Source: Phycisphaerales bacterium UBA5793
Lineage (GTDB): Bacteria > Planctomycetota > Phycisphaerae > Phycisphaerales > UBA5793
Length of the DNA stretch: 64,000 nucleotides
Direction of reading: 5' to 3'
Assembly: GCA_002418285.1 (NCBI GenBank)
Contig: DIDT01000056.1
Coordinates: 1 to 64,000, forward strand
Position numbers and translations under genes: made by a program. The notes under the pieces were generated by a model, which was not told the origin of the DNA, ran no database searches, and saw nothing but the letters and a program-made list of their open reading frames with translations. Of the stretch, positions 1 to 8,833 are shown piece by piece (position 1 is the first letter of the stretch; every line of letters begins with the position of its first letter).

Positions 1-2
1 AT

Positions 3-734
3 CACCAGGCGGGCCTTGACGGAACCGGAGGATCCAGTTACATTGACAGCGTGATCCTGCGTCAACGCGACCACAACTCGGGCTGGACGAGTGCCGCCGA
101 CGGCACGCTCGAGCAGCGCCGCTACTACTGCCAGAACTGGCGAGCGGACGTCTCGGCCATCGTGACCAGCGCCGGCGTCATGGTCGAGTGGGCGAAGTTC
201 AGCGCCTACGGCATTCCCTTCGGTCTGCCAGCCGGGGACACCGACAGCGATGGCCACTGCGATCAGACCGATGAGGACACCATCCATGCCTGGGCTGCGG
301 CCTACGACGTGCGCGCCGACTACGACCTCGACGGCGACGGCGACGGCGACGACGAGACCCTCGCCGCAGCGAACAACGCGAGCACCGGCTGGAACGTCCT
401 CTCCTCAGCCGCCGTCGCCAACCGCGTCGGCTACGCCGGCTACCAGAAGGCCAGTCACCTCGATCTCAGCCACGTCCGACACCGCGTCTACTCCGCTGAA
501 CTTGGACGGTGGACAAGACGAGATCCGCTGGGATACGTCGATGGGATGAATCTGTATGAGTATGCGCGTTCGAGACCGTTCCTCAGCATTGATCCCGACG
601 GATCCGCTTCGCGGAATTGCTCCAGTTTGTCGTCGGTGGGCTGCTCATCATCCGGCGAGGCTTTTACCAAACCGCCTAAGATTCCCGACCCGCTGATCAT
701 CTTTGATTCCAAGAAACTGACTGCGATCTGCTAA
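3..734 (+). CDS. Rhs-repeat protein, C-terminal part (5' end outside window)
   Basis: The reading frame is open from the left window edge, so this is the 3' end of a longer gene. The translation contains the Rhs-associated core signature (YSAELGRWTRRDPLGYVDG followed by MNLYEYARSRP and IDPDG), which closes the beta-cage in Rhs/YD-repeat proteins. Before it lie two calcium-loop-like, dockerin-type segments (DTDSDGHCDQTDED and DYDLDGDGDGDDE), an insertion I associate with planctomycete Rhs proteins. In this family the polypeptide after the DPDG core is a variable tail, often a toxin. Here the tail is only about 40 residues before a TAA stop, and the frame continues open beyond that stop (next entry). 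The protein is probably secreted or surface-attached, but the signal peptide lies outside the window. Confidence 0.85.
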   Translation, partial: HQAGLDGTGGSSYIDSVILRQRDHNSGWTSAADGTLEQRRYYCQNWRADVSAIVTSAGVMVEWAKFSAYGIPFGLPAGDTDSDGHCDQTDEDTIHAWAAAYDVRADYDLDGDGDGDDETLAAANNASTGWNVLSSAAVANRVGYAGYQKASHLDLSHVRHRVYSAELGRWTRRDPLGYVDGMNLYEYARSRPFLSIDPDGSASRNCSSLSSVGCSSSGEAFTKPPKIPDPLIIFDSKKLTAIC

Positions 735-740
735 TCCAAC

Positions 741-1097
741 GTGACACTTATAAAGGCGTTCAGCTGTTCAGTTGAATCAGTACAGTACATTGATACGGGT
801 GTCCCCGGCTGTGCCGGCGCTCCGTTGTTTGGCGGCCCGGTCTCAAAGGCAATATGCCCGACCTTGATGATGGCAACACCTTGGAAATCGAAGTTCAACA
901 AAGGCTGTCCTGCCGGACAATGTTGTGTTAGTCGTGCATATTTCTTCATCCAACAGACCTTTAACATTGTCTACACGCATCATACAATCGGCTGCGACAT
1001 TGTGTTTACTGTTGTCGTGAATGCGACGGTGGCTGGAAACGTGGGAACGTGTAAGACTTGTCCTGGCAGCGGTATAGGGAATAACAACCAGGAATGA
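741..1097 (+). CDS. Cys-rich hypothetical protein, possibly the severed tail of the Rhs gene
   Basis: This 118-residue ORF starts with GTG two codons after the TAA of the Rhs gene and is in the same reading frame. It is rich in cysteine (about 10) and hydrophobic residues and has no motif I recognise. With the ~40 residues after the Rhs core, it would give a tail of ~160 residues, a normal length for an Rhs variable tail. Either it is a separate small gene, or the TAA is a nonsense mutation that split one gene. There is no convincing ribosome-binding site before the GTG, which favours the second reading. The function is unknown. Confidence 0.45.
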   Translation: MTLIKAFSCSVESVQYIDTGVPGCAGAPLFGGPVSKAICPTLMMATPWKSKFNKGCPAGQCCVSRAYFFIQQTFNIVYTHHTIGCDIVFTVVVNATVAGNVGTCKTCPGSGIGNNNQE

Positions 1098-1109
1098 ACA
1101 AGCTGACTT

Positions 1110-1922
1110 GTGGTTCAGATGCAACAACGCCAGATCAATGTAAACGAAATTGCGAGCCCAATCCAACACAATCCGTTCGCGATCAGGGCAAGACTCATCC
1201 TGTGGTTAGCCGTATTCTCGCTGTGCGTACTTGCTTCATTCGCTGTTCCCGCGCAGGATGTTGTTGCCCATCACAATCGATATCGCGGATCGACGTTCAT
1301 TGTGCAACCTGGCGACGGACCCAAGTGGTTTGCTCTTCAGATGGAAAACAGATTGTTCGATCGCCAGTTATTCGTACCCTCTGACCCATCAGATCACATA
1401 AGCAACGTCGTCGTGGCTGGCTTGGCTGAAACTCGGCCACGGATCGATTCCGACGAACTATCGTGGCCAGACTCCGAAGCGGCGGAGGCATTCAGAAGCA
1501 AGGAACATCGTCTACGCGTGCACAGCGGGTGGCCACTTAGATGTTGGTGGGGTGAGGCGGTCCTAGTTGGGGACACCGTATACCCGGCGGCAACTCAAAT
1601 CCGGTTGATTCGTGCGCACGGCTGTATCTGTAGAGATTCGGGAAGCGGCGGTATGCCTATCGTGATTCCAGTCTTGCCCCGGTGGCCCCAATTCGCGCTG
1701 AATGCGGTCCTGTGCGCCGCACTCGCTTGGTTGTTGGTCACACTCGGAGGTCTGATCATGACCTGGTTTGGCTGGGGACGGTCATACGGTGAAAACGCAT
1801 GCCCGGCCTGCGGTTATTTGCTTGGCGCGGCTAAGCCCGCGGGGTGCCCGGAGTGCGGATGGAATCGCCCAAGCAAGGAAGAAAACAGGACAGGTCTGAT
1901 CCGTGGAAAACCCCTCGGATGA
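1110..1922 (+). CDS. Membrane protein with GWPxR motif and C-terminal zinc ribbon
   Basis: This is a member of the zinc-ribbon membrane family that recurs through the window. Residues ~28-48 form a first membrane helix (LILWLAVFSLCVLASF), followed by a ~130-residue presumably extracytoplasmic part with the motif GWPLRCWWGE. A second helix (FALNAVLCAALAWLLVTLGG) follows, then a zinc ribbon with two CxxC pairs (CPACGYLLG and CPECGW). The last 15 residues (KEENRTGLIRGKPLG) are encoded by a copy of the dispersed GGAAGAAAAC(A/G)GGACAGGT motif, so the original 3' end seems to have been replaced by a repeat. Start is GTG 1110 or ATG 1119; neither has a clear SD. Function unknown. Confidence 0.7.
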   Translation: MVQMQQRQINVNEIASPIQHNPFAIRARLILWLAVFSLCVLASFAVPAQDVVAHHNRYRGSTFIVQPGDGPKWFALQMENRLFDRQLFVPSDPSDHISNVVVAGLAETRPRIDSDELSWPDSEAAEAFRSKEHRLRVHSGWPLRCWWGEAVLVGDTVYPAATQIRLIRAHGCICRDSGSGGMPIVIPVLPRWPQFALNAVLCAALAWLLVTLGGLIMTWFGWGRSYGENACPACGYLLGAAKPAGCPECGWNRPSKEENRTGLIRGKPLG

Positions 1923-1960
1923 CGTCTCAGGATCAAGATGTTGTGGGCGAGCACTTTGGG

Positions 1961-2280
1961 GGAAGAAAACGGGACAGGTACGTTTATGTGGCATCTTCGC
2001 TCTCCGTGCCCCAACATAGCGCTCTCACTCAAACTCCCACACCGCCAACTGGTTGATCGCACCCTCCCCTCGCGCCGCGGCCTGGAACAGAATCGTCTGC
2101 CCACGACCAGCAGCGCCTGAGGAAGAAAACGGGACAGGTACGTTTATGTGGCATCTTCGCTCTCCGTGCCCCAACATAGCGCTCTCACTCAAACTCCCAC
2201 ACCGCCAACTGGTTGATCGCACCCTCCCCTCGCGCCGCGGCCTGGAACAGAATCGTCTGCCCACGACCAGCAGCGCCTGC
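1961..2280 (+). repeat. 160-bp perfect tandem duplication
   Basis: Bases 1961-2120 and 2121-2279/2280 are identical over 159 bases. Each unit begins GGAAGAAAACGGGACAGGT, and a degenerate copy of that 19-base start also lies at 1877-1895. On the minus strand each unit carries a short open segment ending in TGA (GQTILFQAAARGEGAINQ...), which could be the tail of a lost gene. The identity of the copies implies recent duplication, provided it is not an assembly artefact. Confidence 0.95.
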
Positions 2281-2719
2281 CGCTCTCAACGAAAAGTCAA
2301 TGGGGGGACTCGGAACGTCATGACTGAACCTCCACCCAGGGTGCAACGACCCGATTCGGCCGTCAACGCGACAAGCCGAACCGCGCCGGAAGTTGATCCC
2401 GCCGTGGCGAGCGCTGCGCCCGCTGGATCTCGCCCTGTTTCTCCCCGAGGTGTGGCGATCGAAACGAACCGATCGCCGCTCCATTCAAGATACCCAATGC
2501 GGGAAGTGGTGCAAGGGCAAATGTGGTAATCTGGAGAGGAAAATCGAAATGTCCCGGGGCAGACTCCACTGCGTCGGCCGGAACGCCAGAGCACCGGCCA
2601 AGCGCAAGCGTCGCGTCCACATCTGCGGCACATCCCCGATGCACCGCGAATCCCCTCCGGCGCGTACTATTTTCCTCAATCTGAGCACGTCTCTCCCGAT
2701 CAAACTTCCGGATACCGCC
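2281..2719. other. Intergenic, no gene recognised
   Basis: About 440 bases between the tandem duplication and the thioredoxin-like gene. Open frames on both strands exist but look like GC-rich shadows, without SD, signal peptide or family resemblance. The longest plus-strand frame simply extends the thioredoxin gene upstream past its ATG. Confidence 0.5.
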
Positions 2720-3337
2720 ATGACTTCCACCCCTTCAGCCTCCTCAACGACCGCCGCCGAGTGCCCCGGCCTCACGCGCCAATTCCTCGCCGCCAAGTTT
2801 GAAGCCGGACTGTCGTGGGACGACTACCTCGCCACCGGCAAGCCCGCCCAGCAGGAATCCTGGAAGAGCATCTACAACCAAGTGGCCCTCTCCGACGCGC
2901 AGCGCAAGCTTCTTGCCGACTTCGGCCGCGAAATGCACGTCATCTGCCTCTCGGGTCTCTGGTGCGGCGACTGCGTGCAGCAGGGGCCGCTCCTCCAGCG
3001 TATCGCCGAGGGATCCGACCGCATCCATCTCGTGTGGCTCGACCGCGACCAGCACAAGGACCTCTCAAACCTCATTCAGATCAATCAAGGCGCCCGCGTC
3101 CCGACGGTCGTCTTCCTCGCAGAAGATGATGAGTTTGTCGGCTTGTACGGCGATCGTACTCTGACTCGCTATCGAGCCATGGCCGACTCGCAACTTGGCC
3201 CGTCCTGTCCGCTTCCGGGGGCTCCCGTGCCGACGGACCAGTTGCTGGCCACCCTGCAGGACTGGCTCGACGAGTTCGAGCGGATGCAGCTCCTCCTCCG
3301 CCTCAGCCCCCGCCTCCGCCAGAAACACGGCGACTGA
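2720..3337 (+). CDS. Thioredoxin-family protein (WCGDC active site)
   Basis: A cytoplasmic thioredoxin-fold protein of 205 residues. The N-terminal third is helical (LTRQFLAAKFEAGLSWDDYL). The redox-active segment is SGLWCGDCVQQGPLL at about residues 80-95, followed by VWLDRD and the cis-proline segment RVPTVVFLAEDDE. This architecture matches the thioredoxin_9-like group, which often carries WCxDC. The frame is open farther upstream, but ATG 2720 is preferred because the upstream part has no conserved look. It stands alone. The substrate is unknown, and a general disulfide-reductase role is inferred from the motif only. Confidence 0.8.
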   Translation: MTSTPSASSTTAAECPGLTRQFLAAKFEAGLSWDDYLATGKPAQQESWKSIYNQVALSDAQRKLLADFGREMHVICLSGLWCGDCVQQGPLLQRIAEGSDRIHLVWLDRDQHKDLSNLIQINQGARVPTVVFLAEDDEFVGLYGDRTLTRYRAMADSQLGPSCPLPGAPVPTDQLLATLQDWLDEFERMQLLLRLSPRLRQKHGD

Positions 3338-3689
3338 TGATCTGTTTGCCCCTGCTTTTCATCGTTCTCAGGCCAAATGCCTCCGCAACCGCCGATTGGG
3401 CCAACAGCGACTCGCCAGCGTTCGGCCTGCTACTGCAGGTGCTCCCAATTTCGCCATCGTATTTTCGCCGGGTTCCAGCGTGAATCCTCGCCGCACTCAC
3501 CATCGCGCGCGGGCCGAGCCGCCCTTTCCTCGCTGTCTGATCTCGCAATCACAGAGCCTCTGGGGTGCATTCCCGAGTCGCATCGCCTGCCGTCAGCCAA
3601 ACAACGCGCAAGACGCTGCCGCATGGTGATTTGCGACTATACAAACGGGAACTCCATTGCGAATCCAGCCAAAAATGATCTTCCCTCTC
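3338..3689. other. Intergenic region upstream of the rRNA promoter
   Basis: About 350 bases between the thioredoxin gene and the putative rRNA promoter. I see no coding signal, tRNA or repeat here. Confidence 0.5.
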
Positions 3690-3717
3690 TTGACCATTTG
3701 GGGGTGTGGTGTATCAT
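3690..3717 (+). promoter_or_regulatory. Putative sigma70-type promoter for 16S rRNA
   Basis: TTGACC at 3690-3695 and TATCAT at 3712-3717 are separated by 16 bases. The position, about 420 bases before mature 16S and followed by a boxA-like leader, fits an rRNA promoter. It was called by eye. Confidence 0.5.
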
Positions 3718-3817
3718 CCCTCTGCGTGTCGTTGATCGGCAACGGTCATCGATCGGTTTGTCATCCAGTGATCGAGTCGGGCAACCGGCAAGATCAGGTG
3801 CTGGGAAATGGCATCCA

Positions 3818-3836
3818 GCTCTTTGAAAAGTGAACA
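3818..3836 (+). promoter_or_regulatory. boxA-like antitermination element in the rRNA leader
   Basis: GCTCTTTGAAAAGTGAAC closely resembles the boxA antiterminator sequence found in bacterial rRNA leaders (TGCTCTTTGAAAACT type), which recruits NusB/NusE. It lies ~300 bases before the mature 16S. Confidence 0.65.
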
Positions 3837-4104
3837 GTTGGGTTATGTATAAACGCCGCGAGGGTGCGGCCCGAAATCAGCCTTTCACAGGGTTGGTCAA
3901 GGGCAAGAATCCAACGGTCGAGGGGTCACAGCCTCGGCCGCGGATGCATCCTTGTGACGCTGAAATCAATTCCAGCGATTGGATGTTTCCAATCCCCGTT
4001 GTTTAGCCGCAACGGGAATCGATCTTCGGATCGATAAATGACCCACTCGCATTCGGCTTCGGCCGGTTGCGGGTGTACAGGCAAACTACTCATCGATGCG
4101 TCAT

Positions 4105-4124
4105 CGATCGGGCTTGCCCGATCG
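4105..4124 (+). other. Hairpin immediately upstream of 16S (processing stem candidate)
   Basis: An 8-bp perfect inverted repeat, CGATCGGG / CCCGATCG, with a 4-base loop ends about 13 bases before mature 16S. A similar short hairpin, CTAAGG/CCTTAG at 5651-5666, directly follows the 3' end. Both may help processing, but the two arms do not pair with each other. Confidence 0.4.
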
Positions 4125-4136
4125 TGCAACGATAAT

Positions 4137-5656
<1,520 letters not shown>

Positions 5657-5828
5657 GATTCCTTAGATCCATGCCAGAGCGATCTGCCATGGAATTCATC
5701 AGCGCAACCTCGTCCGTTCAATCGGCTCGACGCCACCCTCAAAAGTGGCCCGGCCCGGTTCATGCGGATACCGGCACGGCAACGTGCCGACAAAGGCGTC
5801 CACATACCCAACTGTTTGCAATACATAG

Positions 5829-5865
5829 CAACCCCCGGTGCTCGCATCGGGGGTTGTTTGTTTTT
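5829..5865 (+). terminator. Intrinsic terminator of the 16S transcript
   Basis: A 9-bp perfect stem (CAACCCCCG / CGGGGGTTG) with a 10-base loop is followed by TTTGTTTTT. It ends the 16S transcript ~180 bases after the mature 3' end, so 16S is a single-gene transcription unit. The 178 bases between contain no recognisable tRNA. Confidence 0.9.
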
Positions 5866-5948
5866 CTGCGATCCTCCTCACTGCGGCCGTCGACTCACCG
5901 CTCAGGCTCCTGCGGAGAGTCGCGGAGAGCGCGGAGGAAGGGCACGAG

Positions 5949-5988
5949 TCATCAGGCATCAGGCACTGGGCATTAGGCACTGGGCACC
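5949..5988. repeat. Short degenerate direct repeat (CATCAGGCA / GGCACTGGGCA units)
   Basis: CATCAGGCATCAGGCACTGG is followed by GCATTAGGCACTGGGCAC. A second low-complexity stretch of GTGATGGCGTGATGGCGTG-type units follows at ~6070-6107. No gene is seen between the terminator and the zinc-ribbon remnant. Confidence 0.7.
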
Positions 5989-6149
5989 TGGGGTGGCGTG
6001 TGGGGGTTGATTTTGGACTGGTTTGCCGCAGAAAATGGCGAGAAAAGGGCGGCTTTCGTCAGGGGGCGCGGGGTGATGGCGTGATGGCGTGAAGGGGTGA
6101 TGGGGTGGCCCGTTCGACTCGCTGAGCCTCGCTCGGGGCGGCGGACGCC

Positions 6150-6291
6150 GGGGCGATTGAGTGAGCGGTGCGGCCGATTGAAGCGGGGGCCTTGTCCGGT
6201 GTGCAGGTATCCGATCGGATCCAGTGCGGTGTGCGGCGAGTGCGGCGAGTGCGGGGAGGGGCTTCCGGTGATGGCGGATCCATCGTCGTAG
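6150..6291 (+). pseudogene. 3'-end remnant of a zinc-ribbon membrane protein gene
   Basis: In frame to the TAG at 6289-6291 the translation reads RGPCPVCRYPIGSSAVCGEC followed by GECGEGLPVMADPSS. This is almost the same as the end of the next gene (RGLCPVCRYPIGSSAVCTEC), and the DNA for PVCRYPIGSSAVC is nearly identical in both. A 9-base unit (GCGAGTGCG) is duplicated in the second CxxC, giving CGECGEC. No matching N-terminal part precedes it, so it is the decayed end of an upstream tandem copy. Confidence 0.7.
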
Positions 6292-6300
6292 GATTACGCG

Positions 6301-6978
6301 ATGCCACCGTGCGGATTCAATCGGCGCTCGATTGTGGTTGCGAGCATGTGCTTGTTGCTCGGCGTGATCATCAACATCTTGGTGGCGTGGGGGTGCGTAT
6401 GCTGGTCGCCGCAAACTCAACTCGAGTCGGTGGAACCCGAGGTGATGCGCTGGCGCGCGCCGGCGCCGGCCGACTGGCCGGCGATTAGCAACCATTGGGC
6501 ATTCGCTGCGTTTGGCTTGACCGAGTACGAATCCCAGACGGTTGATCCGGTTGTCGGCATGGAGTGTGTCCAGTGGGTATTGCAGCCGGGCTGGCCGCTG
6601 CGCTCGATGTACGTTGCGCGATCCCATCGGTCTCGCGGACTCGGGGCAGGAGTCGCATATGTGGCGATTCTGCTCAGCGGGGATCAGCCAGGTTCCTGGC
6701 GAGATGGCTTGATCATCCCGGACTGGGCACAGAGGGAGTACGGCTTGACAACTCGCTACTTGCCGACTCAAGTGCTGTGGACGGGTTTCACCGTCGATTC
6801 CGCGCTTTATGCGTGGCTGCTCTGGATCGCGTTCAGCACGACTTCGAAAATGCGTCGCCGGCTCCGCATCAGTCGCGGCCTGTGCCCGGTATGCAGGTAT
6901 CCGATCGGATCCAGTGCGGTGTGCACAGAGTGCGGGGTGGGGTTGGGTGTGAAGGTCGGAGCGAGAGAAAGCGAATAG
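6301..6978 (+). CDS. Membrane protein with GWPxR motif and C-terminal zinc ribbon
   Basis: A 225-residue protein. Helix 1 is residues ~11-31 (VVASMCLLLGVIINILVAWG), then comes a presumed extracytoplasmic part with FGLTEYES and PGWPLRSMYVA, helix 2 (VDSALYAWLLWIAFS), and a C-terminal zinc ribbon CPVCRYPIGSSAVCTECG. It is clearly the sister of the minus-strand gene at 19266-19940: both have NxLVAWGCxCWSP after helix 1, RAPAPADWP/SAPVPDDWP, FGLTE, and LPTQxxWxGFT before helix 2. A remnant of another copy lies directly upstream, so the locus was once a tandem pair. Function unknown; a membrane-anchored, metal-binding cytoplasmic tail is inferred. Confidence 0.75.
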   Translation: MPPCGFNRRSIVVASMCLLLGVIINILVAWGCVCWSPQTQLESVEPEVMRWRAPAPADWPAISNHWAFAAFGLTEYESQTVDPVVGMECVQWVLQPGWPLRSMYVARSHRSRGLGAGVAYVAILLSGDQPGSWRDGLIIPDWAQREYGLTTRYLPTQVLWTGFTVDSALYAWLLWIAFSTTSKMRRRLRISRGLCPVCRYPIGSSAVCTECGVGLGVKVGARESE

Positions 6979-7018
6979 ACGTTGGCCGTCCGGTTTTCTT
7001 TCGCTCAGTTTGTACCGG

Positions 7019-8110
7019 TCAGAGCGGCCAGTTTGGCCGCTTCCAGAACTGTTCCTCTCTGACGGTGTCGGCCGCACCCCTAAAGCCAGGAAACATACTC
7101 GCTGCGGAAATGCCCCAGCTAGCGAGAATCCACATCATTTTTCCGCATTCGCTCGCTGGAAGTGTAAACCTGAAGAACAGTGGATTGGCTGGACTGCTTG
7201 TGAGCGCTTCGGACACTGGCTCAGTCAAAGACACGCACTCTGTAAACCTCTCACCCAACTGCTTGTGAAGCGGCCGACGATCGAGTAGGTACTCGCACTT
7301 CGGATTACGCGGTTGAACAACTGTAAACACGCCTTCTTGTGCCCGGAGATTCTGATTAGTAGCCGCTGAAGCGGTGATGATGCGCAATCTAATGTCTGGA
7401 GGTGATCCAATGGTGTAGGGAGCAAGCAGCTCGTTGATATCCGCCGGCACGCGCGACATCGCCCACAACGCGATACGAACATCGTCAATTGACTCGAGCT
7501 TGTCAACTCGCCTCATGATGTCAACACAAGGAAAATACGCTGCCTTCAGCGGATGTCGCGACCAATCGAGCAGTCGAGTTGGAAGCCCATGGTGTTGAGC
7601 CAAACCCATAAACGACAAGAGGGACTCGTCGGGCCAAATGAGCTCCCTCTGAATGATCTGTTCGATAAACGCACTGCGCTTCGAAATGGAGACAAGTCGT
7701 TCGCGGTTCTCTCGTGAATCTTCCGGCAGATGAAGTCCCTGTGCATCAGCACGCTCGAAAAAGCGTGCGAGTATGTCGATCTCGCATTCGATCAACTCTC
7801 GTTCAGTGGGGTTCTCTGGATTGGCGATTGATACTCGTGGGCACAACCGACGCAAAGGACAGTTTTGGCGCAGGATCGATGGTACCAACTCTTTGTGAGA
7901 ATCGTCAACGCCACGGAACAGGAACTGAATGGGAGGGACGCCGTGCCTAAAGCATGGGCCGAATGGAGAGATGTTGATCGCAAACTGCTCAGCACTCTCG
8001 CAGGGTAGATCGCAGATGATACTTGAAGGTGTATCTCGCTCCGGTGGCGTAGATTCGTTGTGAGAATCAGCCACCGGTTTGTCGGTATTGATCGGTTCCT
8101 CAGGAGTCAT
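7019..8110 (-). CDS. FRG-domain protein
   Basis: A soluble protein of about 363 residues. It carries the FRG-domain hallmarks: FLFRGVDDSHKELVPSILR (the FRG triplet followed by the PSILR segment), and further on LAQHHGLPTRLLDWSRHPL then KAAYFP, the conserved QHxGxPTRLLDWT-type core. The FRG domain is a poorly characterised domain found in many accessory-genome proteins, some linked to phage defence; no activity is known for this protein. Start ATG 8110 (MTPEEPINTD) is chosen over GTG/ATG 8182; no SD is evident at either. It converges with the zinc-ribbon gene at 6301-6978 (40-base gap) and is followed upstream by repeat-rich DNA. Confidence 0.75.
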   Translation of the reverse strand: MTPEEPINTDKPVADSHNESTPPERDTPSSIICDLPCESAEQFAINISPFGPCFRHGVPPIQFLFRGVDDSHKELVPSILRQNCPLRRLCPRVSIANPENPTERELIECEIDILARFFERADAQGLHLPEDSRENRERLVSISKRSAFIEQIIQRELIWPDESLLSFMGLAQHHGLPTRLLDWSRHPLKAAYFPCVDIMRRVDKLESIDDVRIALWAMSRVPADINELLAPYTIGSPPDIRLRIITASAATNQNLRAQEGVFTVVQPRNPKCEYLLDRRPLHKQLGERFTECVSLTEPVSEALTSSPANPLFFRFTLPASECGKMMWILASWGISAASMFPGFRGAADTVREEQFWKRPNWPL

Positions 8111-8263
8111 GTGCGAGTGATGGTATGCGCGGCGGGTCGGTGTTTGGTGCTGAGTAGACAACCGCGGGGGAACTGGTTTCAAGGTGATTCACCGCTGTCC
8201 GCATCCTCCCCTCTCTTTTTCCTGGGTACGGATCAAGATCGTTCGAACGAGGAGGGAGGAGAT

Positions 8264-8492
8264 TGGATTCTCGCTTTCGCCCTTCGACTGGCTCCCTTCG
8301 GCAGGCTCAGGGCTGTAAGCGGGAATGACGGGAGTGGAAGTGGTGCGCTGCGCGGGTAGGTTTGAGCTGGATTCCCATCTTCATGGGAATGACGGGGCGG
8401 GTGGTGGTGCGCTGCGCGGGGTGGATGCAGACTGGATTCCTGCCTTCGCAGGAATGACGGGCAGACTGGATTCCTGCCTTCATGGGAATGAC
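8264..8492. repeat. Cluster of REP-like palindromic units
   Basis: At least three near-identical hairpin units of the form TGGATTCC(T/C)GCCTTCGCAGG followed by AATGAC lie at 8367-8394, 8432-8459 and 8466-8492. A longer related unit at 8264-8331 contains CCTTCGACTGG...GGCTCAGG. Another unit is at 10096-10121. Such units are typical of REP elements mobilised by RAYT transposases, and a RAYT-like gene lies at 10332-11009. Confidence 0.75.
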
Positions 8493-8510
8493 AAAAAGCC
8501 CCCACCCTGA

Positions 8511-8535
8511 CCCTCCCCCGGCGGCCGGGGGAGGG
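8511..8535. repeat. Perfect GC hairpin (CCCTCCCCCG / CGGGGGAGGG)
   Basis: A 10-bp perfect stem with a 5-base loop within the repeat-rich spacer. There is no T-tract on the plus side. It looks like another dispersed palindrome rather than a terminator of a neighbouring gene. Confidence 0.6.
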
Positions 8536-8552
8536 GACTGGAATGATGCGCG

Positions 8553-8616
8553 CGGGGATGATGGTCATTGAATGAACCGCCCCGCGCTCGTGCTGGAAGG
8601 CGGGGGTGCACGGGAG
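8553..8616 (+). repeat. 64-bp direct repeat, copy 1
   Basis: Matches 10015-10078 over 64 bases with one mismatch (starts CGGGGATGATGGTCATT, ends GTGCACGGGAG). The two copies bracket the secreted-protein gene 8834-9904 in the same orientation. The DNA from 8617 to 8833 contains no gene I can support. Confidence 0.95.
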
Positions 8617-8833
8617 CAGCGGGGCGGTTCGGTTGATTGGCGCGCCCCTTCAGGGCTTTGCGTGCGCCGGTGGCGATTCGTCCCAGGGCGTTGCCCTGGG
8701 CTGCCGTAGTGCTGCACCCTTGGTGCGGAAGGCGATGTTGATGCGGCGTTGGTGCGGAGGATGCGAACCGCGCGGCGTTGCAGCGGTGTCAGGCCGTGCG
8801 GTGAACAAATCTGGCGTCACTACTTTGGCGTGA

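Noticed and set aside
732..734. Rhs stop as another recoded codon
   Set aside because: It is TAA, not TGA, and no hairpin or cysteine motif surrounds it.
5959..7077. 372-codon minus-strand frame across the zinc-ribbon gene 6301-6978
   Set aside because: Pro/Arg/His-rich antisense translation; the plus strand has a clear family member there.
8264..8492. Repeat cluster considered as a CRISPR array
   Set aside because: Units are palindromic and irregularly spaced, with no unique spacers of even length and no cas genes nearby.
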